Positions 8,041 to 17,471 are shown, numbered from the stretch's first letter. The stretch is DNA of 64,000 bases from Catellatospora paridis (GCF_009720365.1 NZ_ML769316.1:248001-312000), one strand, 5' to 3'. Numbers and translations: made by a program. The notes: generated by a model from the letters alone, not told the origin.

Positions 8041-8562
8041 CTATTGATCCCGATGGTATTCTTCGCCGTCCGCGATGTCGACGATGCCGCCGTTGCCTTG
8101 CACCACCACACCGTTGCCGCTGGCGTGGAACCTTTCGTGCCGCTTCGTGAAGCAGTATCGTCGCGGCGCGGGCGGCTCGACTTGTCTGGTGATGCGAACC
8201 GTCTTCCCGTCACCCTGGACCACGTACTTGTTTCCGTGGGCGCCGAAGTCGGATCGGTTCGGCCCGATGGCTCCGCCCTGTCGTTTCGGGTCAGCCTCTC
8301 GCCTGTCTGCGCGATAGCCCAGTGCGGCGACGGACAGGCTGAGTGCGGCCAGGGCAAAGCTGCCGATGCTCGCGTACGCCTCCAGCTCGCCCACGGGCTT
8401 GCTCGCCAGGAGCGTTCCGGCTGCGCCGAGCACGGCCGCCAGGACGGCAAGAGCGGCCCAGCGCCTCGTCCGGGGTGCTCTCATGCCAGCTACCAGCCGC
8501 CGGTCAAGCCGTGTCCGCCGGCCGCGTTCGGCGGTTGCGGGCGCGGGTTCTGCTGTGTCCAC
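8041..8562 (-). CDS. small membrane protein with two VVQG repeats
   Basis: A 173-residue protein of unknown family. A basic N-terminus is followed by two membrane helices (WAALAVLAAVLGAAGTLLA and IGSFALAALSLSVAALGY) and then a soluble tail with two similar units: HGNKYVVQGDGKTVRITRQV and SGNGVVVQGNGGIVDIADG. The repeated GN-x-x-VVQG-x-G unit resembles short beta-hairpin or amyloid-like motifs; this is inference. The GTG start at 8562 has GGAG nine bases upstream and overlaps the preceding gene by 73 bp, so the two are probably translated together. The TAG stop sits exactly at the edge of a decayed insertion sequence, so the original C-terminus may have been longer. Confidence 0.6.
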   Translation of the reverse strand: MDTAEPAPATAERGRRTRLDRRLVAGMRAPRTRRWAALAVLAAVLGAAGTLLASKPVGELEAYASIGSFALAALSLSVAALGYRADRREADPKRQGGAIGPNRSDFGAHGNKYVVQGDGKTVRITRQVEPPAPRRYCFTKRHERFHASGNGVVVQGNGGIVDIADGEEYHRDQ

Positions 8563-10115
8563 GTGGTCATCTCCGTTCGCTCGGGTCGCAGTGGGTCGAC
8601 TGCGCGGCGCAGTTGCTTGGCATCGAAGCCGGGACGCCGGAGCCGGGTATCGTTCCGCAGCTCGTTGCCGGAACCGACGACGACCAGATCCGCGTCGCTG
8701 ACCCTGGCGGTGCTGAAGAGCTCGAACAATCGCGCGTCGCCGGCCTCGAACATTCGAGCGCCGCGGATCAGGATGTGGTCATCGGTCTGCCGCAGTACTG
8801 TCAGGGTTCGACGCAAGAACGCGGCAGTCGCCTGTCCGGGCTGGTCCTCGAGCAAGGCCTCCCTGAGCAGCCGACATAGATCAGCGTCCCGGATTAGCAG
8901 GTCGTGAAGCGGCAGGATGGAGCGTTCCAGCATGACGGTCTGGTCGATGCCCGTTCGGTTGTCGTCTCCCATATGGACGTAGCGGCACCGACGGACGTCC
9001 ACCTCATGAGTGGCCTTGATCTCACGGTTTGCCTCCGCATCACCGGGATTGCCGAGGTCCGCCGAGGAACGTAGGCTTCGTTGGAAGTATGCGACCGAAC
9101 CGCCATTGAGGAAATGCGCCATCGCGGCGCCGGCTTCGGCCACCAAGGTGTCGACCGATAGCTCGAACCTTCGGAGCCTGATAACCCTTTTCAGTTGGAT
9201 CACACCGTGGTCTCCGGCGACGACGGTGCCGGAGCGACGTATCCGGACAAGTTCCGGCGGGAACCACGCAAGGCCGGACACCCGCACGGTCCCGGCCGGA
9301 CGAGCCACGACAGTCAGCGTGGCCGAGCAAAGACCGTCCTGCTGCGGAGCATCGCTGACCTGCGCAAAGTGGGGAGCTTCCGGCTTCCCAGCCGCGGGGC
9401 ACAGTTGCGGCACGGCGAAGAAGAGGTCTGTCGTCGCGCGCGGACGGGCTTGGTCATGTGCTGGTCCGATTCCTGCCGTTGACGCAACTCGCGGTGTGGC
9501 GACCCAGAGGGTGTCGACGTCGACGAGCGTCGTGACCGGCGGGCGGCCCGACTCCGGCCGCCGCACCGGGCGGTCGGCCGGGCGGGAATCGATTGGCGAT
9601 AGCGGGTGGTTCGGGAGTCCGGATTGCGGGAATCCGAGCCCGATCTGCCTCTGACGGCTCCACGATGCCCGCCGCCATCGACCCACACGCCAGCGGACAT
9701 CGAGCCAGAGGCGCCGGTGAAGTCGGAGCCTGTGGACGCTCAAGGCCACCGCGGCGGCGGCCGCGACCGACAGCAAGGGCGTCCAGTACCGGGGGCCGCC
9801 GGTCACGGCCAGCCACAGCACGCCCGACGCCGAGGTCGCGACCGCCGCCACACCTCGTCCGATCCGTTTGCGCGGCCTGTCCCAGACGAACGCGAGGACC
9901 AGCAGATGCGTCGCGAGGGCAGCCAGCAGAAAGCCGCGCCAGGACACATCAGAGGCGATCCACGCAAGCAGGCAGAGCGCGACAAACGCAGTGGACCATC
10001 CTAGGCCCCAGGACATCGCTATCCAGACGATCAACCAGACCGTCCACAGCGTCAGCGCGGCGATCGTGAGACCATCCAGCTCTGCCATGCATCGATGGTA
10101 GTGACCGAGGGCCAC
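8490..10115 (-). CDS. polytopic membrane protein with large soluble domain
   Basis: No family recognised. From the likely start at ATG 10088 (MAELDGLT; 10115 is an upstream in-frame alternative), the first 125 residues hold four to five membrane helices. An Arg/Pro-rich linker follows, then a soluble region of about 370 residues ending in a Pro/Asn/Gly-rich tail. The soluble part contains VVAGDHGVIQLKRV and VHMGDDNRTGIDQTVMLER, both of a G-D-x-x type, and a helical segment ending in DADLVVVGSGNEL. The gene overlaps the next one, which also encodes a membrane protein with G-rich repeats, so the pair likely forms one membrane complex. No enzymatic motif is evident. Confidence 0.65.
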   Translation of the reverse strand: MALGHYHRCMAELDGLTIAALTLWTVWLIVWIAMSWGLGWSTAFVALCLLAWIASDVSWRGFLLAALATHLLVLAFVWDRPRKRIGRGVAAVATSASGVLWLAVTGGPRYWTPLLSVAAAAAVALSVHRLRLHRRLWLDVRWRVGRWRRASWSRQRQIGLGFPQSGLPNHPLSPIDSRPADRPVRRPESGRPPVTTLVDVDTLWVATPRVASTAGIGPAHDQARPRATTDLFFAVPQLCPAAGKPEAPHFAQVSDAPQQDGLCSATLTVVARPAGTVRVSGLAWFPPELVRIRRSGTVVAGDHGVIQLKRVIRLRRFELSVDTLVAEAGAAMAHFLNGGSVAYFQRSLRSSADLGNPGDAEANREIKATHEVDVRRCRYVHMGDDNRTGIDQTVMLERSILPLHDLLIRDADLCRLLREALLEDQPGQATAAFLRRTLTVLRQTDDHILIRGARMFEAGDARLFELFSTARVSDADLVVVGSGNELRNDTRLRRPGFDAKQLRRAVDPLRPERTEMTTWTQQNPRPQPPNAAGGHGLTGGW

Positions 10116-10477
10116 ACGATGATGCTCGTTAACCCGATATCACGCCCTTCGGCATCGCCGGCACCCTTGCGTCGCTAGGTCGACCGCCGTTTGACGGCGG
10201 AACATACAGACGACACTGGTTCCGAGTTGCGGGGGCCGCGTAGATGAGGCCATCGTTCACCAACGGCGCCGACGCCTGGCCGACGCGGCGCGCCTGTTCC
10301 TGCTACACGAGCGGACGATCGAAGCCTTCCTCGGCAACAACGTCCCGGTCCTAGCGGACGCGCTCTTGAGCCGCATCCTCCGCCGATCAGGAACCACAAC
10401 GGCGAGGGCTCGAAGTGACCCCCTGCGACCGGGCATAGACCCAGACAGTCACCAGCGCGAGACAACCGGAGTCGGGT
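10116..10477. other. gene-free stretch with start-less open frame
   Basis: A plus-strand frame from 10243 to 10515 is open for 91 codons and protein-like (LADAARLFLLHERTIEAFLG, then NNVPVLADALLSRIL). It has no start codon after the upstream TGA, and its end overlaps the GGDEF-EAL gene. It may be the remains of a helical protein. Nothing else is visible here. Confidence 0.3.
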
Positions 10478-13400
10478 TCATCGAGACTGCCAAACCCTGG
10501 CATCTTCGACGGTGAGTGGTTTGGAATACAGGTAGCCCTGGCCGTAGCGGCAGCCGGCGGCGCGCAGCAGGTCACGTTCCCGGGGCTGTTCGATGCCTTC
10601 GGCGACGACCTCCAGGTCCATGGTCTCGGCCAGTTTGATGATGCCGGCGACGAAGTCGGCCTGCTGGCTCGACGTGGTGATGGTGGAAATGAACACCCTG
10701 TCGAGTTTGAGGACGTCCAGTGGCATGTGGCGTAGGTAGTTCAGCGCCGAGTAGCCCGTGCCGAAGTCGTCGATGGCCATGCGCACGCCGGTCCGTCGTA
10801 GCTCGCCGAGGTCATGCCAGACCTGTTTGTCGTCGGCGAGCAGCAGGCTCTCGGTGATCTCGAGCATCAGCCGGTCCGCGGGCAGTGCCGCGTCGGCGAG
10901 CGCCTGCTGTACGACGTCGGCGAAGCCTTCGGCGTGGAACTGCCGGACGGACACGTTGACGCTGACGTAGGGTGCCGTCTGGGTGTTCGTGTGCCACGTG
11001 GCGGCGGTGTCGACGGCCTCCCGCAGCACCCACGTGCCGATCGTGAGGATGGTGTCGGACTCCTCGGCGATGTCGATGAACTCCGCTGGTCCGAGCCGTC
11101 CCCGGGTGGGGTGGTTCCACCGCACCAGTGCCTCGAACCCGACGGTGACGGCGTCGGCCAGCCGGACGATGGGCTGGTATTCCAGGAACAGTTGCCCGTC
11201 GGTTGCGGCCCGCTCCAGTTCGGAGCGCAACTGCATGCGCTCCACGGCGTGCGCGCCGAGGCTTGCGTCGTAGCGGCACCAGCGGCCCTTGCCATCGGCT
11301 TTGGCGGCGTACAGCGCCAGGTCCGCCTGGCGTAGCAGTTCCGTGGCGTTGGCGGCGTCGGCGGTGCAGGACACGCCGATGCTGGCGCGGCCCGACAGCG
11401 GCCGACTGTCGAGCGTGAACGGTCGGTCGAGCGCGGCGACGAGGTCCTGTGCGGCTGTTTCGATGCTGCTGATGTCGGGTGCGCTCTCGACGAGGACGGC
11501 GAACTCGTCGCCGCCGAGCCGGGCGGGGGTGTCCTGCGGCCGGAGTGTTGCCGACAGGCGTTTTGCCACGTCGCGCAGGAGGCGGTCGCCTGTTTCATGT
11601 CCCAGCGTATCGTTGACGATCTTGAAGTCGTCGAGGTCGACGAACAGCACCCCGGCCAGCAGGCCCGAACTGCGGGCTTGCTCGGTCGCCTCCTGCAACC
11701 GGGAGCGGAACGCCACCCTGTTGGCCAGGCCGGTCAGTGAATCGTGGTAGGCCAGGTAGGTCAGCCTGCGTTGCAACCGCCGCTGCTCGGTGACGTCGCG
11801 CAGGGTGACCACGATGCCGGCGACCGCCGGCTCCTCGCTCAGGTCCTGACATACCGCCTCGACCTGTAAGCGCGCGCCGTCGCCGGCCATGACCCAGTCC
11901 GACGGCTGCGGGGTGTCGACGGTGGCGCTGCTGAGCTGATCTCGGACGGTGTCGCGGCTCTCCGGCGCGACCAGGTCGAGCAGGGGCCGGCCGAGCGGCA
12001 TCCCGTGCCCGAACAGGCGGGCGGCGGACGGGCTGGCGTAACGCACCCGCCAGCTCGCGGGCTCGACGATGAGGATCACGTCCGCGGCGTTCTGTACCAG
12101 CGCCCGGAAGTACTGTTCGCTGTCACGTCGGGTGATCTCCGCGGTGAGGGTGAGGCGCTCCAGCGCCTGAGCTGCCGCCGAGGCCAGGGTCTGCATGGGC
12201 GCCTGGAGCACTTCGAGCTGCCGTCCGGATGATCGCAGGATCAGCATGCCCAGGTCGGCGTCGCCGAGCCCACCCTCGTCCAGGCGCAGCGAGCACAGCA
12301 ACGCGGGCATGGCGGACCCGATCAGCGGGTCGACGTCCGCCGGCAGTGCGCCGCTCGCCACGATCGGCACGTCGTGTTGGTGACGCGGGGTGAACATGTC
12401 GTGGTGGCCGCCATCGTTGATGATCACCTGGACGGTGTGCGGCGTGTGGCCCGCCGCCAGGCGCTCGACCCCGTCTTGCAGCGCGGCGCGCACCGCGGGC
12501 ACCTCGCGAGCCGAGGCCAGTCGTACGCTCGCGGCCCGCACGATCTCCGTGCGGTCGGTATGGCGGCGGTGATCGGCAAGGAGCCCGAACAGCCGTATCG
12601 CGAACAGCAGCGCGGTGAGACCGGCGGCGAAGGCGATGGCCGACGCGTGCGGCACACGGCCGCGTGCCGCCTCGAACACCAGCAGCGCCTGCGGCAGCAG
12701 GCAGGCCGCCAGCAGCGACACCTGCCGGCCGATGCACACCTCGGCGGACACCACGCGGGCCGGTCGGGTGAGGTCTGCCATCGAGGGGTGCAGCGCAGCG
12801 GCAGCCCAGCCGCCGTAACACAGCAGCCAGGCGACCCTGGCCGGCCAGCCCGCCTGGCCGTGGCCGTGCAGCTGCTCGGTCCCGTACGCGGTGTCCGCGA
12901 CGAGCAGCCCGACCGCGCCGACACACAGCAGCACCACCGCGGGGCTGAACCCGTGCACGATGACCAACCGCGCCACGATAGCCAGCACCAGCAGATCCCC
13001 GACCGGATAGGCCACGATCAGCACGCGCTGGAGCAGAGACAGCCCCGGGTCGAACAGGTGCGGAGAGATCAGGAAGACCCACGACAGCAGACCCAGCCCA
13101 CCGAGGATGACCATGGCGTCCGCCGGCAGCAGCGGCACGCGTGTTCGGGCCACGCTGCGCGAGAGCCCGAGCATCCCGGCGACCAGCGGCGGGTACATCC
13201 CGAGATAGAAGACATCCGCCACCGACGGGTACGGCCCGCCCACCTCGCCCGCATAGGTGAGGAGGTCGTATATGGCCTCCCCTGCGATCGACAGGAACAC
13301 CCCGGCGGCGATCAGCAGCCAGGGCCAGGTCCGCGCAGGACGGTTGCGCCGCACCCCGACCACGATCGCCACGACGCTGATCAGACCGATCAAGGTCCAG

Positions 13401-13504
13401 ATGACGTCGGCGACCCGGTCCGGCACCCAGAACACCGCCACCGAGCCGGCCAACCACACCAGCGTGTAGACCACCAGCGGCACGGTCAACACCCGCCTCG
13501 CCAT
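10478..13504 (-). CDS. membrane PAS-GGDEF-EAL c-di-GMP protein
   Basis: About 1008 residues. Nine or so membrane helices form an N-terminal sensor (about residues 1-320). A helical linker follows, then a PAS domain (YFRALVQNAADVILIVEP), GGDEF and EAL domains. The GGDEF site is intact (RLGGDEFAVL) and is preceded by an RPQD inhibitory site at the usual five-residue spacing, so cyclase activity with product inhibition is expected. The EAL site is also intact: FEALVRWNHP, LMLEITESLLL, IDDFGTGYS, VLKLDRVFI and VVAEGIEQP. The protein may therefore both make and degrade c-di-GMP at the membrane. The start is uncertain: ATG 13504 precedes the first helix directly, while an in-frame extension to 13606 exists without a better ribosome site. 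It stands alone, with no operon partner. Confidence 0.85.
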   Translation of the reverse strand: MARRVLTVPLVVYTLVWLAGSVAVFWVPDRVADVIWTLIGLISVVAIVVGVRRNRPARTWPWLLIAAGVFLSIAGEAIYDLLTYAGEVGGPYPSVADVFYLGMYPPLVAGMLGLSRSVARTRVPLLPADAMVILGGLGLLSWVFLISPHLFDPGLSLLQRVLIVAYPVGDLLVLAIVARLVIVHGFSPAVVLLCVGAVGLLVADTAYGTEQLHGHGQAGWPARVAWLLCYGGWAAAALHPSMADLTRPARVVSAEVCIGRQVSLLAACLLPQALLVFEAARGRVPHASAIAFAAGLTALLFAIRLFGLLADHRRHTDRTEIVRAASVRLASAREVPAVRAALQDGVERLAAGHTPHTVQVIINDGGHHDMFTPRHQHDVPIVASGALPADVDPLIGSAMPALLCSLRLDEGGLGDADLGMLILRSSGRQLEVLQAPMQTLASAAAQALERLTLTAEITRRDSEQYFRALVQNAADVILIVEPASWRVRYASPSAARLFGHGMPLGRPLLDLVAPESRDTVRDQLSSATVDTPQPSDWVMAGDGARLQVEAVCQDLSEEPAVAGIVVTLRDVTEQRRLQRRLTYLAYHDSLTGLANRVAFRSRLQEATEQARSSGLLAGVLFVDLDDFKIVNDTLGHETGDRLLRDVAKRLSATLRPQDTPARLGGDEFAVLVESAPDISSIETAAQDLVAALDRPFTLDSRPLSGRASIGVSCTADAANATELLRQADLALYAAKADGKGRWCRYDASLGAHAVERMQLRSELERAATDGQLFLEYQPIVRLADAVTVGFEALVRWNHPTRGRLGPAEFIDIAEESDTILTIGTWVLREAVDTAATWHTNTQTAPYVSVNVSVRQFHAEGFADVVQQALADAALPADRLMLEITESLLLADDKQVWHDLGELRRTGVRMAIDDFGTGYSALNYLRHMPLDVLKLDRVFISTITTSSQQADFVAGIIKLAETMDLEVVAEGIEQPRERDLLRAAGCRYGQGYLYSKPLTVEDARVWQSR

Positions 13505-13794
13505 CTGCCCAGCCGACCCGCAATCGGATAGGCACCGGCCGCTACCTCGGCAAACACTCAGATGATCATAACTTGTACCTGTCGCCTCGCGGACCACTTC
13601 CGTCACGGTCGCGCACGACCCCCGCGACCACGGCGAGCACCCCCATCACCGCGCTGCGGAACACCTGAGTCGTCCAGGTGTCGCTCCAAACTGCATAGGT
13701 TTCGGCTAAAAGGTCCGATGTCTCCCGTTTCCTGTTAGCGTGCGATCCGGGCCTCGTGACGCGAGTGTCTTGTAGGCGCGGCCACGGGGGCAGC

Positions 13795-14022
13795 ATGACC
13801 GACTTGCGCTATCGGATGATCATGGCTTTGAATGCCATCGACCTGGGCAACCCGCTGTGCGAGCAGGTGGCGTCCGTCTGCGCCGAGATCTCCGAGCAGT
13901 ACTGCGCCGAGCTGCACATCGCCTCCGAGGTCGAGCAGATCATGCTTTCCCACGATCCGCTCGCAGGCTCCGGCCGCACCCCGGGCGACGGCCCCGGCAC
14001 CACGGTCCGGATGCCGGCATGA
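13795..14022 (+). CDS. small helical protein coupled to pirin gene
   Basis: A 75-residue protein of unknown family. It is mostly helical (ALNAIDLGNPLCEQVASVCA, EQYCAELHIASEVEQIMLSH) with a flexible GP-rich tail and two or three Cys. ATG 13795 has GGGGGC seven bases upstream; the in-frame ATG at 13756 lacks this. Its stop overlaps the pirin start (ATGA), so the two are co-translated and may function together. Confidence 0.6.
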   Translation: MTDLRYRMIMALNAIDLGNPLCEQVASVCAEISEQYCAELHIASEVEQIMLSHDPLAGSGRTPGDGPGTTVRMPA

Positions 14023-14798
14023 GCGCGGCACGGGCCAGTTTGACGCCGTCGGTGGACGTGCGCCGGGCCGGGGACCGGTTCTGGACCAGGCTCGGCTGGC
14101 TGGACTCGAAGCACTCGTTCTCGTTCTCGCGCCACTACGATCCCCAGAACACCCACCACGGGCTCCTGCTGGTCAACAACGACGACGTCGTGCACGCCGG
14201 GACCGGCTTCGAGACACACCCCCACGAGGACATGGAGATCGTCACCTGGGTGCTCGCCGGGTCGCTGGTCCACCAGGACTCCACCGGCCACTCGGGGATC
14301 ATCTATCCGGGCCTGGCGCAGCGGATGAGTGCCGGCACCGGGATCCTGCACTCGGAGAAGAACGACTCATGGCGGCTGGATCACACCACGCCACACCGCG
14401 AGCCCGTGCACTTCGTCCAGATGTGGGTGGTGCCCGACGAGGACGGCGTCACCCCTGGTTACGAGCAGCAGGAGATCCCGGACGAACAACTGCGCGCCAA
14501 CCTGGTGGCGGTGGCGTCGGGCATGGACAAGCACGCCGACAGCGCCGCGATCCGCATCCGCAACCGCCATGCCGCGCTGTACGCGGCACGTCTCGCTCCC
14601 GGCGAGAGCGTCCCGTGCCCGCAGGCCCCGTTCGTGCACCTGTTCGTCGCGCGAGGAAAGATCAGCCTGGAAGGCAGCGGCGAGCTGTCCACCGGAGACG
14701 CCGTGCGGATGACCGCGACCGGCGGTCAGCAGATCACCGCCGTCGAGGACGCCGAAATCCTGATCTGGGAGATGCACGCCGCAGTGCGAATGGGCTGA
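14019..14798 (+). CDS. pirin family protein
   Basis: A 259-residue protein with the bicupin layout of pirins. The N-terminal metal site is visible: HHGLLLVNNDDVV, then THPHEDMEIVTWVLAGSLVH and HSGIIYPGLAQRMSAGTGI, supplying His, His, His and Glu. Conserved ILHSEKND and VHFVQMWVVP follow. The C-terminal cupin has no obvious metal ligands. Pirins bind iron; some are quercetinases, others redox sensors; the substrate here is unknown. Start chosen at ATG 14019, which overlaps the stop of the preceding small gene. Confidence 0.88.
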   Translation: MSAARASLTPSVDVRRAGDRFWTRLGWLDSKHSFSFSRHYDPQNTHHGLLLVNNDDVVHAGTGFETHPHEDMEIVTWVLAGSLVHQDSTGHSGIIYPGLAQRMSAGTGILHSEKNDSWRLDHTTPHREPVHFVQMWVVPDEDGVTPGYEQQEIPDEQLRANLVAVASGMDKHADSAAIRIRNRHAALYAARLAPGESVPCPQAPFVHLFVARGKISLEGSGELSTGDAVRMTATGGQQITAVEDAEILIWEMHAAVRMG

Positions 14799-14940
14799 AC
14801 CGCCCGCTCTTCCGACTGCCGTACTGCTGATCTCTTTGCTGCTCATGGTGCCGGCTCCCCCGGATGCTTGGTGCGCACCATGGGAGGTCGATTCCGGCAA
14901 GCAACCACGGGGATCCATGCCGGATCGCTAGCGTGATGGT

Positions 14941-16602
14941 GTGCGGACTGACGGGGCATCGGCCGGTCGGGTCTGGGACAGGCGGCGCACCGACAAGGCC
15001 AGGCGCCTGGCCGAGGCGGCCGGGCACGTCGACGGCAAGCTGATCCGGCCCGACGCGCTCGGCCAGGTGCTGGAGGCGGTGATCCGGCCCGGGGACCGGG
15101 TGGCGCTGGAGGGCGACAACCAGAAGCAGGCCGACTTCCTGTCCCGCACGCTGGCCTCATGCGATCCGCGCAAGCTGCACGATCTGCACATGCTCATCGG
15201 TTCGGTGTCGCGAAGCGAGCACCTGGACCTGTTCGAGCAGGGCATCGCCACCAAGCTGGACCTGGCGTACGCGGGGCCGCAGAGCGTTCGCATCGCCCAG
15301 CTCGTCGCCGACGGCACGGTGTCGATCGGCGCCATCCACACCTACGTCGAGCTGTACGCGCGCATGGTGGTCGACCTGCGGCCCGACGTCGCGCTGCTGT
15401 GCGCTTCGGCGGCAGACGAGCAGGGCAACCTTTACACCGGCCCGAACACCGAGGACACGCCGATCATCGCCGAGGCCGCGGCGTTCCATGACGGCGTGGT
15501 CGTCGTGCAGGCTGACGAGATCGTGAAGGTCGGAAGCCTGCCGCGGGTGGACATCCCCGGCGACTGGGTCGATCTGGTCGTGCAGGCCGACCGGCCGTTC
15601 TTCCTCGAGCCGCTGTTCACCCGCGATCCGAAGGCCATCGGCCCGGTGCAGATCCTGCAGGCGATGATCGCCCTGCGTGGCGTCTACGAGCGCCACCAGG
15701 TCGTGTCGCTCAACCACGGCGTCGGGTTCAGCACGGCCGCGATCGAACTGATCCTGCCCACCTACGGCGAGCAACTCGGGCTGCGTGGCAAGATCTGCCG
15801 GAACTGGACGCTCAACCCGCACCCCACGCTCATCCCGGCTATCGAGTCCGGCTGGGTGGAGACGATTCACAGTTTCGGCGGCGAGTCCGGCATGAACCGG
15901 TACGTGGCCGCGCGGCCGGACGTGTTCTTCACCGGCGCGGACGGGTCGCTGCGGTCCAACCGGGTGCTGTGCCAGCTCGCCGGCCAGTACGCGATCGACA
16001 TGTTCATCGGCTCGACGCTGCAGATGGACGCCGAGGCCAACTCGTCCACCGTGACCGAGGGCCGGCTGTCGGGCTTCGGCGGCGCGCCGAACATGGGCCA
16101 CGATCCGCACGGGCGGCGCCACTCCTCCCACGCCTGGCTGGATCTGAGTCACGGCGACGGCGCTGACCTGCGGGGCCGCAAACTGGTCGTGCAGATCGTG
16201 GAGACGTTCCAGTCCAGTGGCGTGCCCACGTTCGTGGAATCCCTCGACGCCATCGAGGTAGGACGCAGTGCGGGCATGCCCGTACCGCCAGTGATGATCT
16301 ACGGTGACGACGTCAGTCACGTCGTCACCGAGGAGGGCGTGGCATACCTGTACAAGACCGATTCGCTCGCCGACCGCAGGCAGGCGCTGGCCGCGATCGC
16401 CGGGGTCACTGCCCTGGGGCGCTCCGCGGATGCGGACGCGTTGGCGCGGATGCGCCGCGACGGGCTGGTGGCGCTGCCCGCTGATCTCAAGGTCGACCCG
16501 ACCCTGGCGACGCGGTCGCTGCTGGCCGCACACAGCATCGGTGACCTGGTGGCCTGGTCCGGTGGCCTGTACGAGCCCCCGGCCCGATTCCGGAACTGGT
16601 GA
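14941..16602 (+). CDS. mdcA: malonate decarboxylase alpha subunit
   Basis: MdcA is the acyl-carrier-protein transferase that exchanges acetyl for malonyl on the MdcC carrier in biotin-independent malonate decarboxylase. The 553-residue length and these stretches fit the family: GDNQKQADFLSRTLA, DLHMLIGSVSRSEHLDLFEQ, VSLNHGVGFSTAAIELILPT, SFGGESGMNRYVAARPD and SGFGGAPNMGHDPHGRRHSS. It begins with GTG 14941; no convincing Shine-Dalgarno precedes it, so translation may be leaderless. It is first in a six-gene operon with very short gaps, and mdcB begins five bases after its stop. Confidence 0.93.
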   Translation: MRTDGASAGRVWDRRRTDKARRLAEAAGHVDGKLIRPDALGQVLEAVIRPGDRVALEGDNQKQADFLSRTLASCDPRKLHDLHMLIGSVSRSEHLDLFEQGIATKLDLAYAGPQSVRIAQLVADGTVSIGAIHTYVELYARMVVDLRPDVALLCASAADEQGNLYTGPNTEDTPIIAEAAAFHDGVVVVQADEIVKVGSLPRVDIPGDWVDLVVQADRPFFLEPLFTRDPKAIGPVQILQAMIALRGVYERHQVVSLNHGVGFSTAAIELILPTYGEQLGLRGKICRNWTLNPHPTLIPAIESGWVETIHSFGGESGMNRYVAARPDVFFTGADGSLRSNRVLCQLAGQYAIDMFIGSTLQMDAEANSSTVTEGRLSGFGGAPNMGHDPHGRRHSSHAWLDLSHGDGADLRGRKLVVQIVETFQSSGVPTFVESLDAIEVGRSAGMPVPPVMIYGDDVSHVVTEEGVAYLYKTDSLADRRQALAAIAGVTALGRSADADALARMRRDGLVALPADLKVDPTLATRSLLAAHSIGDLVAWSGGLYEPPARFRNW

Positions 16603-16606
16603 CACC

Positions 16607-17470
16607 GTGCTCGCCGTCGGCAGCGCCCGCAGGACACCGGCCGAACTCGCCGAGCTGTTGGGCGCTCTGGCCGGGCAGGCGCTGCACGATGAGGCGACGC
16701 TGACGCCCAAACCCGGACTGGTCGACGCCCGCGGCGGCGGCGCACACCACGACATGGACCTGCCTACGCTGCTGGACTCCGCTGCGGCCCTGGTCGCACC
16801 GATCGCGGCGTGCGCCGCGGCCGCCACGTGCCTGCCGCTGGGCCGGGACCTACGCGCCGTGATCGGCGTGATCGGCCGTGACGGCGAGCAGCGGATGCTC
16901 GCCGCCACCGGTGGCGTCAACACCCACCGCGGCGCGCTGTGGGCACTGGGGCTGCTCGCCGCGGGGATCGCCGCGACGGGCACGGTCGCCGGCGCCCGTG
17001 GTTTCGCCGCACGCCTGGCTGCGGTCGCCGACCCGGCGGTCGAAGCTCGGGCGACATCGCACGGTTCACGGGTGCGCCGTGTCTTCGGTGCCACCGGGGC
17101 CAGGGGCGAGGCCCGCCGAGGCTTCCCGCACGCCGTCGATGTGGCGCTGCCGATGCTGCACGCCCGCCGCGCGGCACGACGTGATGAGCACACCGCCCGC
17201 ACCGATGCCCTGCTGGCGTCGATGAGCAGCCTTGAGGACACCTGCCTGCTGCACCGCGCCGGACGACGCGGCCTGCAGGCGGTACGTACCGGCGCGGCTG
17301 CGGTGCTGCGGGCGGGCGGCTCGGGCTCCGCCGGCGGCGGTGCGGCACTCGACCGGCTGGACCGGCTCTGCCGGCACCGGCGGCTGTCGCCCGGCGGCAG
17401 CGGCGACGCACTCGCGGCAGCGCTGTTCCTCGACGCGGCCGGCCGCCTGCTCACCGAACGGAGCAGCTGA
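16607..17470 (+). CDS. mdcB: triphosphoribosyl-dephospho-CoA synthase
   Basis: MdcB (CitG family) joins ATP and dephospho-CoA to make the precursor of the carrier protein's prosthetic group. Family motifs: EATLTPKPGLVDARGGGAHH near residue 25, then GGVNTHRGALWALGLLAAG, PHAVDVALPML, SLEDTCLLHRAGRRGLQAV and a C-terminal LSPGGSGDALAAALFLDAAG. The 287-residue length is normal. GTG 16607 is the start consistent with the conserved region and follows mdcA by four bases; the in-frame upstream extension only overlaps mdcA. Confidence 0.92.
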   Translation: MLAVGSARRTPAELAELLGALAGQALHDEATLTPKPGLVDARGGGAHHDMDLPTLLDSAAALVAPIAACAAAATCLPLGRDLRAVIGVIGRDGEQRMLAATGGVNTHRGALWALGLLAAGIAATGTVAGARGFAARLAAVADPAVEARATSHGSRVRRVFGATGARGEARRGFPHAVDVALPMLHARRAARRDEHTARTDALLASMSSLEDTCLLHRAGRRGLQAVRTGAAAVLRAGGSGSAGGGAALDRLDRLCRHRRLSPGGSGDALAAALFLDAAGRLLTERSS

Positions 17471-17471
17471 C

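Noticed and set aside
10243-10515. 91-codon protein-like open piece without start
   Set aside because: No start codon follows the upstream stop and it overlaps the GGDEF-EAL gene end; at most a remnant.
12374-13531. Long plus-strand frame (385 codons) over the GGDEF-EAL gene
   Set aside because: It is rich in His, Arg, Gln and Pro, has no family resemblance and lies opposite a gene with complete functional motifs; a GC-driven shadow.
14799-14940. Possible riboswitch or leader before mdcA
   Set aside because: Only 142 bp with no convincing stem-loop set or known aptamer pattern.
15157-17454. Long minus-strand frame (765 codons) opposite mdcA and mdcB
   Set aside because: Low-complexity Arg/Ala/Ser/Pro composition and no motif; mdcA and mdcB are clearly coding on the other strand.
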